Shown here one piece after another: positions 37,450-45,978 of a stretch of DNA of 64,000 bases. A model generated the notes under the pieces. The model searched no databases. It saw nothing but the letters and a program-made list of their open reading frames with translations, and had not been told where the DNA came from. The stretch comes from Pseudomonas lini. GTDB taxonomy: Bacteria > Pseudomonadota > Gammaproteobacteria > Pseudomonadales > Pseudomonadaceae. The translations under genes and the position numbers were made by a program. The DNA is taken from NCBI RefSeq assembly GCF_001042905.1, contig NZ_JYLB01000006.1, positions 372,001-436,000 of the forward strand. The letters run 5' to 3'. How positions within the stretch are numbered: position 1 is the stretch's first letter; each line of letters opens with the position of its first letter.

Positions 37450-38043
37450 CTAACTCACCTGCTTGGCCAGTTGGAAATCCATGTATTCGTAAGCGATCTG
37501 GTGCGCCTGCCCGGTGTCGAAAGCATCTCCCGACAGCGCGCCGCGCAACCACAAACCGTCAATGAGGGCTGCCAGGCCGCGGGCGGCGGTGCGCGCATCA
37601 TCGAGCGGCAACACACGGCGGAACTGGCAGCACAGGTTGGAATACAGACGGTGATCGTTGATCCGCTGCAACCTGTGCAATGACGGGTGGTGCATGCTGG
37701 TGGCCCAGAAGGCCAGCCAGGTTTTCATTGCCGGGCCATTGACCTGGCTGGCGTCGAAGTTGCCTTCGATAATCACCTGAAGGTGAGCCCGTGGGCTGGC
37801 GTCCTCCAACGCCTGACGGCGCGCGGTGACGTTCTCGCTGAGGACACTCATCAGATACTGCGCCGTGGCGGCGATCAGGCCGTTCTTGTCCTGAAAGTAG
37901 TGACTGATGATGCCATTCGAGACACCGGCCAAACGGGCGATCAGCGCAATGCTGGCGTCCCCCATGCCGACCTGATCGACGGCCTGTAACGTGGCTTCGA
38001 TCAATTGCTGGCGGCGGATGGGTTGCATACCGACCTTGGGCAT
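37450..38043 (-). CDS. betI: TetR-family repressor BetI
   Basis: This 197-residue regulator has a TetR N-terminal HTH (QQLIEATLQAV, then IALIARLAGVSNGIISHYF) and an effector domain that binds choline in known BetI proteins. The N-terminus MPKVGMQPIRRQQLI is typical of BetI. ATG 38043 is preceded by AAGGAG. It heads the betIBA operon and lies next to the perfect palindrome at 38114-38133, so it represses its own operon and probably the divergent betT until choline is present. Confidence 0.95.
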   Translation of the reverse strand: MPKVGMQPIRRQQLIEATLQAVDQVGMGDASIALIARLAGVSNGIISHYFQDKNGLIAATAQYLMSVLSENVTARRQALEDASPRAHLQVIIEGNFDASQVNGPAMKTWLAFWATSMHHPSLHRLQRINDHRLYSNLCCQFRRVLPLDDARTAARGLAALIDGLWLRGALSGDAFDTGQAHQIAYEYMDFQLAKQVS

Positions 38044-38113
38044 CTTGCACATCTCCTTAGGCCTTCCCGTAGACGAATAACGGCTACCGGGTTGAGGGCC
38101 AGTCTATTTTGTT

Positions 38114-38133
38114 TTGATTGAACGTTCAATCAA
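38114..38133. promoter_or_regulatory. BetI operator
   Basis: TTGATTGAACGTTCAATCAA is a perfect 20-bp palindrome in the divergent betI-betT region, 71 bp upstream of betI. Its form (ATTGAACGTTCAAT core) is the classic TetR/BetI-box type. Confidence 0.88.
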
Positions 38134-38218
38134 CAAAGAATAAGATCTGCGACAAATCGTCGCTGCTTACAGATTTTTCCTACGTGTAAATGGCGATAAA
38201 CCGACATCCAAAAATGCT

Positions 38219-38262
38219 CGAAACCCATACGCGCAGGCGTCCCAAGGGTTTCGGGCTTTTTT
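38219..38262 (+). terminator. Hairpin with T-run in the betT leader, possible attenuator
   Basis: CGAAACCC (38219-38226) can pair with GGGTTTCG (38246-38253), followed by GGC and six Ts. It lies after the BetI operator and about 100 bp before betT on the plus strand, so a betT transcript starting near the operator would cross it. The loop is 19 bases long, which weakens the case. The rest of 38044-38365 shows no gene. Confidence 0.4.
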
Positions 38263-38365
38263 CGGGGTGTCTTTATATCACCCGCCGGTCGGCTGCCAAC
38301 TAACCGATTGGTCGGGTACCGCGTTGCCTTGTGTTCTTCTCTCGCACTGCCGGAGCATCTGTGCC

Positions 38366-40372
38366 ATGAGTTCTGCCTCTCTAATAAAGACCCCACCCGA
38401 TAAGGTGACGGTCAACGGTTGGGTGTTCTACACCTCTACCGCGCTGATCCTGCTGTTGACCGCCATTCTGATCATCGCCCCGCAAGAGGCCGGCAGAATG
38501 CTCGGCATTGCCCAGGCCTGGTTGTCCCGCAGCTTCGGCTGGTACTACATGGTGGTGATCGCCGCTTATCTGGTTTTTGTGGTTGGCCTGGCGTTTTCGT
38601 CCTACGGCAAACTCAAACTGGGCAGCAAGGACGACACCCCGGATTTCAGCTACGGCGCCTGGGCGGGGATGCTGTTCTCGTCGGGTATCGGCATCTCGTT
38701 GCTGTACTTCGGTGCTTCCGAGCCGCTGGACCATTACTTCAACCCGCCGGAAGGCGTGGCCGGCAGCAACCTTGCGGCCCGTCAGGCGGTGCAGCTGACG
38801 TTCCTCCATTGGGGCCTGCATGGCTGGGCGATCTACGCACTGGTCGGCCTGGCCGTGGCGTACTTTGCTTACCGTCATAACCAGCCGCTGGCGTTGCGGT
38901 CGGCGCTGTATCCGCTGGTCGGCGAGCGTTGGGTCAAAGGCGCGGCCGGTCATGCGGTGGACGGCTTCGGCATGTTCGTGACCCTGCTGGGGCTGGTGAC
39001 GAACCTGGGGATCGGTTCGCTGCAAGTGTCGTCGGGGCTGGAAAACCTGTTCGGCATGGAACACAGCAACACAAACCTGCTGATCGTGATCATCGTGATG
39101 AGCACCGTGGCGACCATCGCCGCTGTGTCCGGCGTGGAAAACGGCATTCGCCGCCTGTCCAACCTGAACATCGTGCTGTTCAGCGGCCTGCTGATTTTCG
39201 TGCTGTTGTTCGGCCCGACTTTGCATCTGCTCAACGGCTTTGTGCAGAACATCGGCGACTACCTGAACGGCGTGGTGCTGAAGACTTTCGATCTCTATGT
39301 GTACGAAGCCGACAATGCCAAATCCGAGCGCTGGTTGGGCCTGTGGACTCTGTTCTACTGGGCCTGGTGGATTTCCTGGGCGCCATTCGTAGGCATGTTT
39401 ATCGCGCGTATTTCCCGTGGTCGCACGGTGCGTGAATTGGTGGCCGGCGTGCTGCTGATTCCGCTGGGCTTCACCCTGGCATGGCTGTCGATCTTCGGTA
39501 ACTCGGCCCTGGACCTGGTGATGAACCATGGGGCGGTGGAGCTCGGTAAGACGGCGCTGCAACAGCCGTCGATGGCGATCTACCAGTTGCTTGAGCATTA
39601 CCCAGCGTCGAAAATCGTGATCGGCGTGTCGATTTTTGTCGGCTTCGTGCTGTTCCTGACCCCGGCGGATTCCGGTGCGGTGATGATGGCCAACCTTTCC
39701 TGCAAGGGCGGCAATGTTGACGAAGATGCGCCGCACTGGCTGCGGATTTTCTGGTCGGCGGTGATCACTCTGGTGACCATCGGCCTGTTGTTCGCCGGTA
39801 ACTTCGAAGCCATGCAAACCATGGTGGTGCTGGCGGGGCTGCCGTTCTCGGTGGTGCTGGTGTTCTTCATGTTCGGCTTGCACAAGGCCATGCGCCAGGA
39901 CGTGCAGATCGAACAGGAGCAAGCGGAGCTGGCGGCGCGTGGTCGTCGTGGTTTCAGCGAGCGCTTGACCCAGCTGGATCTGCAACCGAACCAGTCGATC
40001 GTTCAGCGTTTCATGGACAAGCACGTCAGCCCGGCACTGGAAGATGCTGCGGTGCAATTGCAGGGTCAGGGTCTGGATGTGCAGACGTTGCTGGGCAAGT
40101 CGAAACGCTGCATGGGCGTGCGGATCGAGATGGAAGAGGGCAACCCTTTTGTCTACGAAGTGAGCCTGGACGGTTATCTGGCGGCGGCGAGTGATACGGT
40201 GTCTGCTGAAAGCGCCGATGAACCGCGCGCACGTTACTACCGCGCCGAGGTGTACCTGCACAACGGCAGCCAGGACTACGACCTGATGGGCTTCACTCAG
40301 GATCAGATCACCCGTGACGTGCTCGATCAGTTTGAAAGCCATCGGCAGCTTCTTGGTCGGGTTTATAGCTGA
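38366..40372 (+). CDS. betT: BCCT-family choline transporter BetT
   Basis: This 668-residue protein has 12 membrane helices and the BCCT hallmark segment with Trp residues and Arg (FYWAWWISWAPFVGMFIARI, then SRGRTVRE). It also has a C-terminal cytoplasmic domain of about 150 residues after helix 12, as in BetT proteins regulated by osmolarity. It imports choline with sodium or protons. ATG 38366 gives the usual MSSASLIKTPP-type N-terminus; the ribosome binding site (CGGAG) is rather distant. It is divergent from betIBA and shares its control region. Confidence 0.94.
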   Translation: MSSASLIKTPPDKVTVNGWVFYTSTALILLLTAILIIAPQEAGRMLGIAQAWLSRSFGWYYMVVIAAYLVFVVGLAFSSYGKLKLGSKDDTPDFSYGAWAGMLFSSGIGISLLYFGASEPLDHYFNPPEGVAGSNLAARQAVQLTFLHWGLHGWAIYALVGLAVAYFAYRHNQPLALRSALYPLVGERWVKGAAGHAVDGFGMFVTLLGLVTNLGIGSLQVSSGLENLFGMEHSNTNLLIVIIVMSTVATIAAVSGVENGIRRLSNLNIVLFSGLLIFVLLFGPTLHLLNGFVQNIGDYLNGVVLKTFDLYVYEADNAKSERWLGLWTLFYWAWWISWAPFVGMFIARISRGRTVRELVAGVLLIPLGFTLAWLSIFGNSALDLVMNHGAVELGKTALQQPSMAIYQLLEHYPASKIVIGVSIFVGFVLFLTPADSGAVMMANLSCKGGNVDEDAPHWLRIFWSAVITLVTIGLLFAGNFEAMQTMVVLAGLPFSVVLVFFMFGLHKAMRQDVQIEQEQAELAARGRRGFSERLTQLDLQPNQSIVQRFMDKHVSPALEDAAVQLQGQGLDVQTLLGKSKRCMGVRIEMEEGNPFVYEVSLDGYLAAASDTVSAESADEPRARYYRAEVYLHNGSQDYDLMGFTQDQITRDVLDQFESHRQLLGRVYS

Positions 40373-40410
40373 GGTGAGTGGCGCGGTGTTTCAGTGACAC
40401 CGCGTCGTAT

Positions 40411-40489
40411 TCTTCGCGAGCAAGCCCGCTCCCACATTGGATCTGCGTCGTTCACAAATCCTATGTGGGAGCGGGCTCGCCCGCGATGG
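40411..40489. repeat. REP-type inverted doublet, family B
   Basis: TTCGCGAGCAAGCCCGCTCC is mirrored by GTGGGAGCGGGCTCGCCCGC, with a short spacer. It lies between the convergent betT and cbcV genes. Confidence 0.87.
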
Positions 40490-40530
40490 GGCCATCAGCC
40501 GCACAGCTGCATGCCCCGATATCCCGCAAA

Positions 40531-40563
40531 CAAAAACGCCGCGATCATCTCGCGGCGTTTTTG
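40531..40563. terminator. Bidirectional terminator between cbcV and betT
   Basis: CAAAAACGCCGCGA (40531-40544) pairs perfectly with TCGCGGCGTTTTTG (40550-40563) around TCATC. A and T runs flank both sides, so it can stop the cbcXWV transcript and any betT read-through. Confidence 0.92.
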
Positions 40564-40576
40564 TGTCTGCAGCTTC

Positions 40577-41755
40577 TTACCCCAGGTTCTTGCCAAGCAG
40601 CGCGTGGTACAGCTCGCTGTCGCCGAGAATCCCGACAACTTTGTTGTTGTCGTGCAGCACCAGCTTATTACCCGTCTGGTAACGAATCTGCAGCGCATCA
40701 CGCATGCCGATGTTGGAGTCCACCAGCGTTGGCCGACGCCCCAAGCCTTCAACCGCTTGCCCCGGTATCCAGTTCTGCAGGTCCAGGATCGAACCGTTCT
40801 GGCGTGCGCCTTTGATGGTGTTGCCTTCGGCCAGGTCCAGCCACGAATCGCCGCCCGGATCCAGGCATACCGAACCGTTGATGCGTTTGCACTTGTCCAG
40901 GGTGCGCATCAGGCTGCGACCGCACAATACGTTCAGTGGGTTGGTGTGAGCGACGAAGGTGCGCACGTAATCGTCCGCAGGGTTCAGGACGATTTCTTCC
41001 GGTTTGCTGTACTGGATGATCCGGCCGTCTTTCATGATGGCGATACGGCTGCCGAGCTTCAGGGCTTCATCGAGGTCGTGACTCACGAAAACGATGGTCT
41101 TGCTCAGTTTGCGTTGCAACTCCAGCAGTTCGTCTTGCAGACCTTGGCGGATCAGTGGGTCGAGGGCCGAGAAAGGTTCGTCCATCAGCAGGATGTCGGC
41201 GTCCATCGCCAGGGCACGGGCCAGGCCGACACGTTGCTGCATGCCACCGGACAGCTCGTTGGGTTTCTTGTTGCGCCATTGGGTCAGGCCCACCAGCTCA
41301 AGTTTTTCATCGACCAGTTTTTTCCGCTCTTTCTCTGGACGACCCTGCATTTCCAGACCGAAGCTGATGTTCTCGCGCACCGTCAGCCAAGGCATCAGGG
41401 CGAACTTCTGGAACACCATCGCAATGCGCTTGGTGCGCATCATTTTCAGTTCCGCCGGGGTGCAGGAAGCGATGTCGATCTGCTTGCCTTCGTGCTCGAC
41501 GAACAGCTTGCCGCGGCTGACGGTGTTAAGGCCGTTGATGCAGCGCAGCAGACTGGACTTGCCGGAGCCGGAAAGGCCCATCAGTACGCAGATTTCACCT
41601 TTTTCGACGTCCAGGCTGGCCTTTTCGACCCCAACGATCTGCCCGGTCTTTTTCAGGATCTCGTTACGGGTCATGCCTTGATCCAGCAGCTTGAGAGCCT
41701 CGCGTGGATCCTTGGAGAAGATTACGTCGACCTCTTCGAAGCGAATAATGCTCAT
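40577..41755 (-). CDS. cbcV: Quaternary ammonium ABC importer, ATP-binding subunit
   Basis: This 392-residue ATPase has Walker A GLSGSGKSS, signature LSGGMQQRVGLARAL, Walker B ILLMDEPFSALDP and the switch His in FVSHDLDEAL. The N-terminal extension and C-terminal CBS-like tail are those of the ProV/OpuA class. In P. aeruginosa CbcXWV imports choline, betaine and carnitine. It is the last gene of cbcX-cbcW-cbcV; its ATG overlaps the cbcW stop (ATGA at 41752-41755). Confidence 0.95.
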   Translation of the reverse strand: MSIIRFEEVDVIFSKDPREALKLLDQGMTRNEILKKTGQIVGVEKASLDVEKGEICVLMGLSGSGKSSLLRCINGLNTVSRGKLFVEHEGKQIDIASCTPAELKMMRTKRIAMVFQKFALMPWLTVRENISFGLEMQGRPEKERKKLVDEKLELVGLTQWRNKKPNELSGGMQQRVGLARALAMDADILLMDEPFSALDPLIRQGLQDELLELQRKLSKTIVFVSHDLDEALKLGSRIAIMKDGRIIQYSKPEEIVLNPADDYVRTFVAHTNPLNVLCGRSLMRTLDKCKRINGSVCLDPGGDSWLDLAEGNTIKGARQNGSILDLQNWIPGQAVEGLGRRPTLVDSNIGMRDALQIRYQTGNKLVLHDNNKVVGILGDSELYHALLGKNLG

Positions 41756-42597
41756 GCGTCACCCCCTACTTTAGCGTCGGGTTGTTTGCAGATACGGTCG
41801 AGCATGATCGCCAGCAGCACGATCGCCAGGCCTGCTTCGAAGCCCAGGGCGATATCAGCAGTGTTCAGTGCGTTGACCACGGGTTTGCCCAGGCCATCGG
41901 CGCCCACCAGTGCCGCGATCACCACCATCGACAACGACAGCATGATGCACTGGGTGATACCGGCCGCGATGCTTGGCATGGCGTGGGGCAGTTCGATTCG
42001 CGAGAGCAGCTGACGTCGCGAGCAGCCAAAGGCCTTGCCAGCGTCCATCAGTTCTTCCGGGACATCGCGAATACCCAGGTAGGTCAGGCGGATAGGCGCG
42101 GCAATCGCGAACACTACCGTCGAGATCAGACCCGGGACCACACCCAGACCGAAGAGGGTCAGGGTAGGAATGAGGTACACAAAGGTCGGCACGGTCTGCA
42201 TCAGATCGAGCACCGGCCGCATCACTGTGTAGAACATCGGTTTGTGCGCGGCGACGATGCCCAACGGCACGCCGATCAGCACGCACACCAGGGTGGCGAA
42301 CAACACCTGGGCGAGGGTTTCCATGGTTTCCTGCCAATACCCCAAGTTGAGGATCAGCAGAAAGGAGGCGATGACGAAAACGGTCAAGCCCCATTTGCGT
42401 TGGATGAAGTGTGCCAGTAGCGCGATGAGGCCGATCAATGCCAGCGGGTTGAACCAGGTCAGCGCAAAAGTCACGCCGTGGATCATCGTTTCCAGTGACA
42501 CGGCGATTGCGTCGAAAGTGCTGGCGCCATTTTGCGTCAACCATTCAACGAAGCCCGCGATGTACTGGCCTAAAGGTATTTTCTGATCAATCAGCAT
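41752..42597 (-). CDS. cbcW: Quaternary ammonium ABC importer, permease subunit
   Basis: This 281-residue protein has about six or seven membrane helices and the BPD_transp_1 cytoplasmic loop EELMDAGKAFGCSRRQLLSR, which docks with the ATPase. I use ATG 42597, which matches the family N-terminus (MLIDQKIPLGQYI), although no strong ribosome binding site precedes it. It lies 77 bp after cbcX and overlaps cbcV by four bases. Confidence 0.93.
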   Translation of the reverse strand: MLIDQKIPLGQYIAGFVEWLTQNGASTFDAIAVSLETMIHGVTFALTWFNPLALIGLIALLAHFIQRKWGLTVFVIASFLLILNLGYWQETMETLAQVLFATLVCVLIGVPLGIVAAHKPMFYTVMRPVLDLMQTVPTFVYLIPTLTLFGLGVVPGLISTVVFAIAAPIRLTYLGIRDVPEELMDAGKAFGCSRRQLLSRIELPHAMPSIAAGITQCIMLSLSMVVIAALVGADGLGKPVVNALNTADIALGFEAGLAIVLLAIMLDRICKQPDAKVGGDA

Positions 42598-42674
42598 GGT
42601 AGTGAACGTCCGCATGCAAGGAAATAAACAGCCCGGACGGCCGAAGCCGCCCGGCATAAGCGATGCTTCCTAAA

Positions 42675-43625
42675 TCAAGGCTGCGCGAGCTTGGCTTTCA
42701 CGGCCTCCAGGCCAGGTTTACCGTCAATGGTGGTCACGCCAGCGAGCCAGGTATCGAGCACCTGTGGATTCTTTTTCAGCCAGGCCTTGGCGGCCGCGTC
42801 AGGCTTCATTTTGTCGTCCAGGACGTTGCCCATCAGCGTGCTTTCCATGTCGAGGGTAAAGACCAGGTTTTTCAGCAACTGACCGACGTTGCTGCATTCC
42901 TGTGCGTAACCCTTGCGGGTGTTGGTGTAGATGGTCGCCTGGCCGAAGTTCGGGCCGAAGTATTCGTCGCCGCCGGTCAGGTACTTCATCTTGAATCGAG
43001 TATTCATCGGGTGCGGTTCCCAGCCCAGGAACACCACGGCGGTGTTGCGGCGCTGGGCGCGATCGACTTGCGAGAGCATGCCTGCCTCGCTGGACTCGAC
43101 CACCTTGAAGCCGGCTTCTTTCAGGCCGAAGGCGTTCTTGTCGATCATGCTCTGGATCAGGCGGTTGCCGTCGTTACCCGGTTCGATGCCGTAGATCTTG
43201 CCGTCGAGTTCTTTCTTGAACTTGGCGATGTCGGCGAAATCTTTCAGACCTTTGTTATACAACTCTTCGGGGACGGCGAGTGTGTATTTTGCGTTTTCCA
43301 GATTAGCGCGCAGCGTGTCCACGGTGCCGGCATCACGGTAGGCCTTGATGTCGTTTTCCATGGTCGGCATCCAGTTACCGAGGAACACGTCCATGTTCTT
43401 GCCGTCGGCCAGCGACTTGTAGGTCACCGGCACGGAAATCATCGTGGTCTTGGTCTTGTAGCCCAGGGCATCGAGAACGACGCTGGTGGTGGCGGTAGTG
43501 ACGGTAATGTCCGTCCAGCCGACATCGGAGAAGTTTACGGTGCTGCATTGGGCCGGTTCTGCGGCTTGAGCCAGAAACGGCAGACTCAGCATGGCGGCCA
43601 ACAACAACGACGGGGAACCTTTCAT
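42675..43625 (-). CDS. cbcX: Quaternary ammonium substrate-binding protein (choline-type)
   Basis: This 316-residue periplasmic protein has a Sec signal (LLLAAMLSLPFLAQAAEP) and the OpuAC fold. VGWTDITVTTATTSVVLDAL and the later FLGWEPHPMN segment are shared with the carnitine-binding protein at 51752; Trp residues in these form the aromatic cage for trimethylammonium groups in the family. AAGGAG precedes ATG 43625. It heads the cbcXWV operon and is divergent from the serine dehydratase gene. Confidence 0.93.
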   Translation of the reverse strand: MKGSPSLLLAAMLSLPFLAQAAEPAQCSTVNFSDVGWTDITVTTATTSVVLDALGYKTKTTMISVPVTYKSLADGKNMDVFLGNWMPTMENDIKAYRDAGTVDTLRANLENAKYTLAVPEELYNKGLKDFADIAKFKKELDGKIYGIEPGNDGNRLIQSMIDKNAFGLKEAGFKVVESSEAGMLSQVDRAQRRNTAVVFLGWEPHPMNTRFKMKYLTGGDEYFGPNFGQATIYTNTRKGYAQECSNVGQLLKNLVFTLDMESTLMGNVLDDKMKPDAAAKAWLKKNPQVLDTWLAGVTTIDGKPGLEAVKAKLAQP

Positions 43626-44061
43626 AGGGGCGACTCCTTGGTGTTTTTTTTGGCAGTGTTCCGACTGGACCACCGCACTTATCTGTTGCGGTTGGATGGC
43701 GTTTTGGAGACAGCTCTACCACGGCGCCTTGCAATCGAGTCGATACGATCATGTACCAGTGAAAATCTGACGCCTACAGGGTGCGTCGTAACCAGTACAG
43801 GGATGGTCGCATCCAGTGTCGGTAACGTCGTTTACAGCTTTTTTCAGCCCGTTTTGTCCCTCTGATCCGCAAAAAAACGGCGAAAACACAGCGTAAGCGG
43901 CCTGCGGCGCTAGCGGGCATGAGTGCGTCGGTGTGAGACGTCGAACGACATGACAAAAGCCTGATGATGCGGCCATCTCGGCGGATTGCAGCTTGAGCGT
44001 AGCAGCTCCGTCACTGGGCGCTTTTGCGCCTGGAGCAGGCACATCCAGGAGTTCAGCAGTA
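43626..44061. other. Divergent control region of cbcX and the serine dehydratase gene
   Basis: About 435 bp without a gene. Both flanking genes are in the GbdR regulon in P. aeruginosa, so GbdR sites are expected here. GCGTCG/GTCGCA-type half sites occur at about 43780-43815, but I cannot confirm them against a motif. No REP element is present, unlike nearly every other large gap in this part of the window. Confidence 0.45.
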
Positions 44062-45438
44062 ATGGCTATCAGCGTTTTCGACCTGTTCAAAATCGGCATC
44101 GGCCCTTCCAGTTCGCACACCGTGGGGCCTATGCGCGCCGCGGCGTTGTTCGTGCAAGGTTTGCGTGAACAGGGACTTTTGGAGCAGGTGCGGCGCGTCG
44201 AAGTTCAGCTTTATGGGTCGCTTTCGGCTACCGGCATCGGTCACGGCAGCGACAACGCGGTGATCATGGGGCTGATGGGCGAGTGGCCGGACGCGATCGA
44301 TCCGTCGCAAATCGGCATCCGCATCGAGACCCTGCGTGAAACCAGCACGCTATTGCTCGACGGTCGCTTGTCGGTCCCGTTTATCTGGGCCCGGGACATG
44401 CGCCTGATCGACGAGAACCTGCCGTTCCATCCCAACGCCATGACTCTGGTTGCCGAAGGCGATCACGGCGAGCTGCATCGCGACACCTACTATTCCATCG
44501 GCGGCGGTTTTGTCGTCGATGAGGCACAGGCTTCCAGCGGCGTGGTGGATCTGGATCGCACTGTGTTGCCTTACGATTTCTCCAGTGCCGTCGAGCTGCT
44601 CAGTCTGTGCAAGCAGCACAACCTGCGCGTTGCAGAGCTGATGATGGCCAACGAGAAGGTCTGGCGCAGCGAAGAGGAAATTCGCGCCGGCCTGATGAAA
44701 CTCTGGCGCGCGATGCAAGATTGCGTGGAACAAGGCCTCAAGCACGAAGGCATCCTGCCTGGCGGCCTGAATGTGCGTCGTCGCGCAGCCAAACTGCACC
44801 GTAGTCTGCAGGAGTTGAACAAACCCAACGTGATCGGCTCGACCCTGAGCGCTATGGAGTGGGTGAATCTGTTCGCCCTGGCGGTCAACGAAGAAAACGC
44901 GGCCGGTGGGCGCATGGTCACGGCGCCGACCAATGGCGCGGCGGGGATTATTCCGGCGGTGTTGCACTACTTCATGAAGTTCAGCGAGGTGGTGACCGAC
45001 GCCAACGTGGTCGATTACTTCCTCAGTGCCGCGGCGGTAGGGATTCTGTGCAAGAAGAACGCCTCGATCTCCGGTGCCGAAGTCGGTTGCCAGGGCGAAG
45101 TCGGTTCGGCCTGCGCCATGGCGGCGGCCGGGTTGGCGGAGATTCTCGGTGCCACACCGGAGCAGCTGTGCAACGCGGCGGAAATCGGTCTTGAGCATAA
45201 CCTCGGCCTCACCTGCGATCCCGTGGGTGGGTTGGTGCAGGTGCCGTGCATCGAGCGCAATGCGATTGCCGCGGTAAAAGCGATCAACGCGGCGCAGATG
45301 GCGCTGCGGGGCGACGGTCAGCACTTTATCTCGCTGGACCGGGTGATCCGCACCATGCGTGATACCGGTGCTGACATGCACGACAAATATAAAGAGACAT
45401 CGCGCGGTGGTTTGGCGGTTAGTGCGGTTGAGTGTTGA
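44062..45438 (+). CDS. sdaB: L-serine dehydratase (iron-sulfur type)
   Basis: The 458-residue single-chain enzyme deaminates L-serine to pyruvate and ammonia. The N-terminal beta domain (SVFDLFKIGIGPSSSHT) and C-terminal alpha domain with cluster cysteines (CKKNASISGAEVGCQGEVGS, then CDPVGGLVQVPC) are present. ATG 44062 is preceded by AGGAG; an upstream extension has no support. Placement between cbcX and gbdR fits the final step of glycine betaine catabolism, where glycine is converted to serine and then to pyruvate. Confidence 0.93.
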   Translation: MAISVFDLFKIGIGPSSSHTVGPMRAAALFVQGLREQGLLEQVRRVEVQLYGSLSATGIGHGSDNAVIMGLMGEWPDAIDPSQIGIRIETLRETSTLLLDGRLSVPFIWARDMRLIDENLPFHPNAMTLVAEGDHGELHRDTYYSIGGGFVVDEAQASSGVVDLDRTVLPYDFSSAVELLSLCKQHNLRVAELMMANEKVWRSEEEIRAGLMKLWRAMQDCVEQGLKHEGILPGGLNVRRRAAKLHRSLQELNKPNVIGSTLSAMEWVNLFALAVNEENAAGGRMVTAPTNGAAGIIPAVLHYFMKFSEVVTDANVVDYFLSAAAVGILCKKNASISGAEVGCQGEVGSACAMAAAGLAEILGATPEQLCNAAEIGLEHNLGLTCDPVGGLVQVPCIERNAIAAVKAINAAQMALRGDGQHFISLDRVIRTMRDTGADMHDKYKETSRGGLAVSAVEC

Positions 45439-45450
45439 GATCGGATTGAC

Positions 45451-45550
45451 CCCATCGCGGGCAAGCCCGCTCCCACAAGGATTTGTGGTGTGCCTCAGTT
45501 CTCGGTCACACAATGAATCCTGTGGGAGCGGGCTTGCCCGCGATAGGGCC
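45451..45550. repeat. REP-type inverted doublet, family B
   Basis: CCCATCGCGGGCAAGCCCGC with TCCCACA is mirrored by TGTGGGAGCGGGCTTGCCCG at the right end. It lies after the serine dehydratase gene. Confidence 0.9.
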
Positions 45551-45852
45551 AGACCAGTCAAAACTGCGCGTTAAGTGAACACCCGCACCAAAACGCGCCA
45601 CCTTTTAGCGCGTCGCAAACAGGTAAGCCCGCATCCCCCATCAGGGGATCCAATTCAAGCCTGACCGTCCGTCACCCGTGCTTGCGGTGACACTCTCCCG
45701 TAGAGCGTCGCAGCCCTGTTCCCACAAGTGCTACCGATTTGCTCACAGGCAACGGGGTAGCGGGTTTGCGGCCCCTAATGGCACTTATGACCTCTTATCT
45801 CTGCGCGCCATATCTAGACGCATCGCGACGTCGTTTTCAGGAGTTATTGAAC

Positions 45853-45927
45853 ATGCATTCAAGTTTAGGCATGGCAATTGCTCTGTCATTACAAAGCCCG
45901 TCTCCCACGCGAGAACGATGGCAATAA
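45853..45927 (+). CDS. Possible 24-residue leader ORF upstream of gbdR
   Basis: ATG 45853 is preceded by AGGAG at nine bases and the frame ends at TAA 45927, 52 bp before gbdR. The peptide begins MHSSLGMAIALSLQ and ends in a basic tail. It overlaps the candidate sigma-54 promoter at 45867-45882, so if that promoter is real the ORF would not be translated from the same transcript. It may be chance. The remaining part of 45551-45978 shows no gene. Confidence 0.3.
   Translation: MHSSLGMAIALSLQSPSPTRERWQ
45867..45882 (+). promoter_or_regulatory. Candidate sigma-54 promoter of gbdR
   Basis: AGGCATGGCAATTGCT matches the -24/-12 consensus TGGCACGNNNNTTGCW at 13 of the 16 positions counted with free ones, with GG at 45868-45869 and GC at 45880-45881 exactly ten bases apart. 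Transcription would start near 45893, leaving an 86-base leader before gbdR. In P. aeruginosa gbdR is activated through sigma-54 by NtrC and CbrB, which supports the call. I could not see a clear activator site upstream. Confidence 0.6.
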
Positions 45928-45978
45928 AAAGAGCCTCCGCCTGAGGCCATCACCCGCTTTGTGTGAGGAGATACCGCG

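Noticed and set aside
38381..40342. A 653-codon minus-strand frame opposite betT
   Set aside because: It is His/Gln/Arg-rich, as expected for the antisense of membrane protein codons, and has no domain.
45678..45944. An 88-codon frame upstream of gbdR
   Set aside because: No ribosome binding site at its start, biased composition and overlap with the control region.
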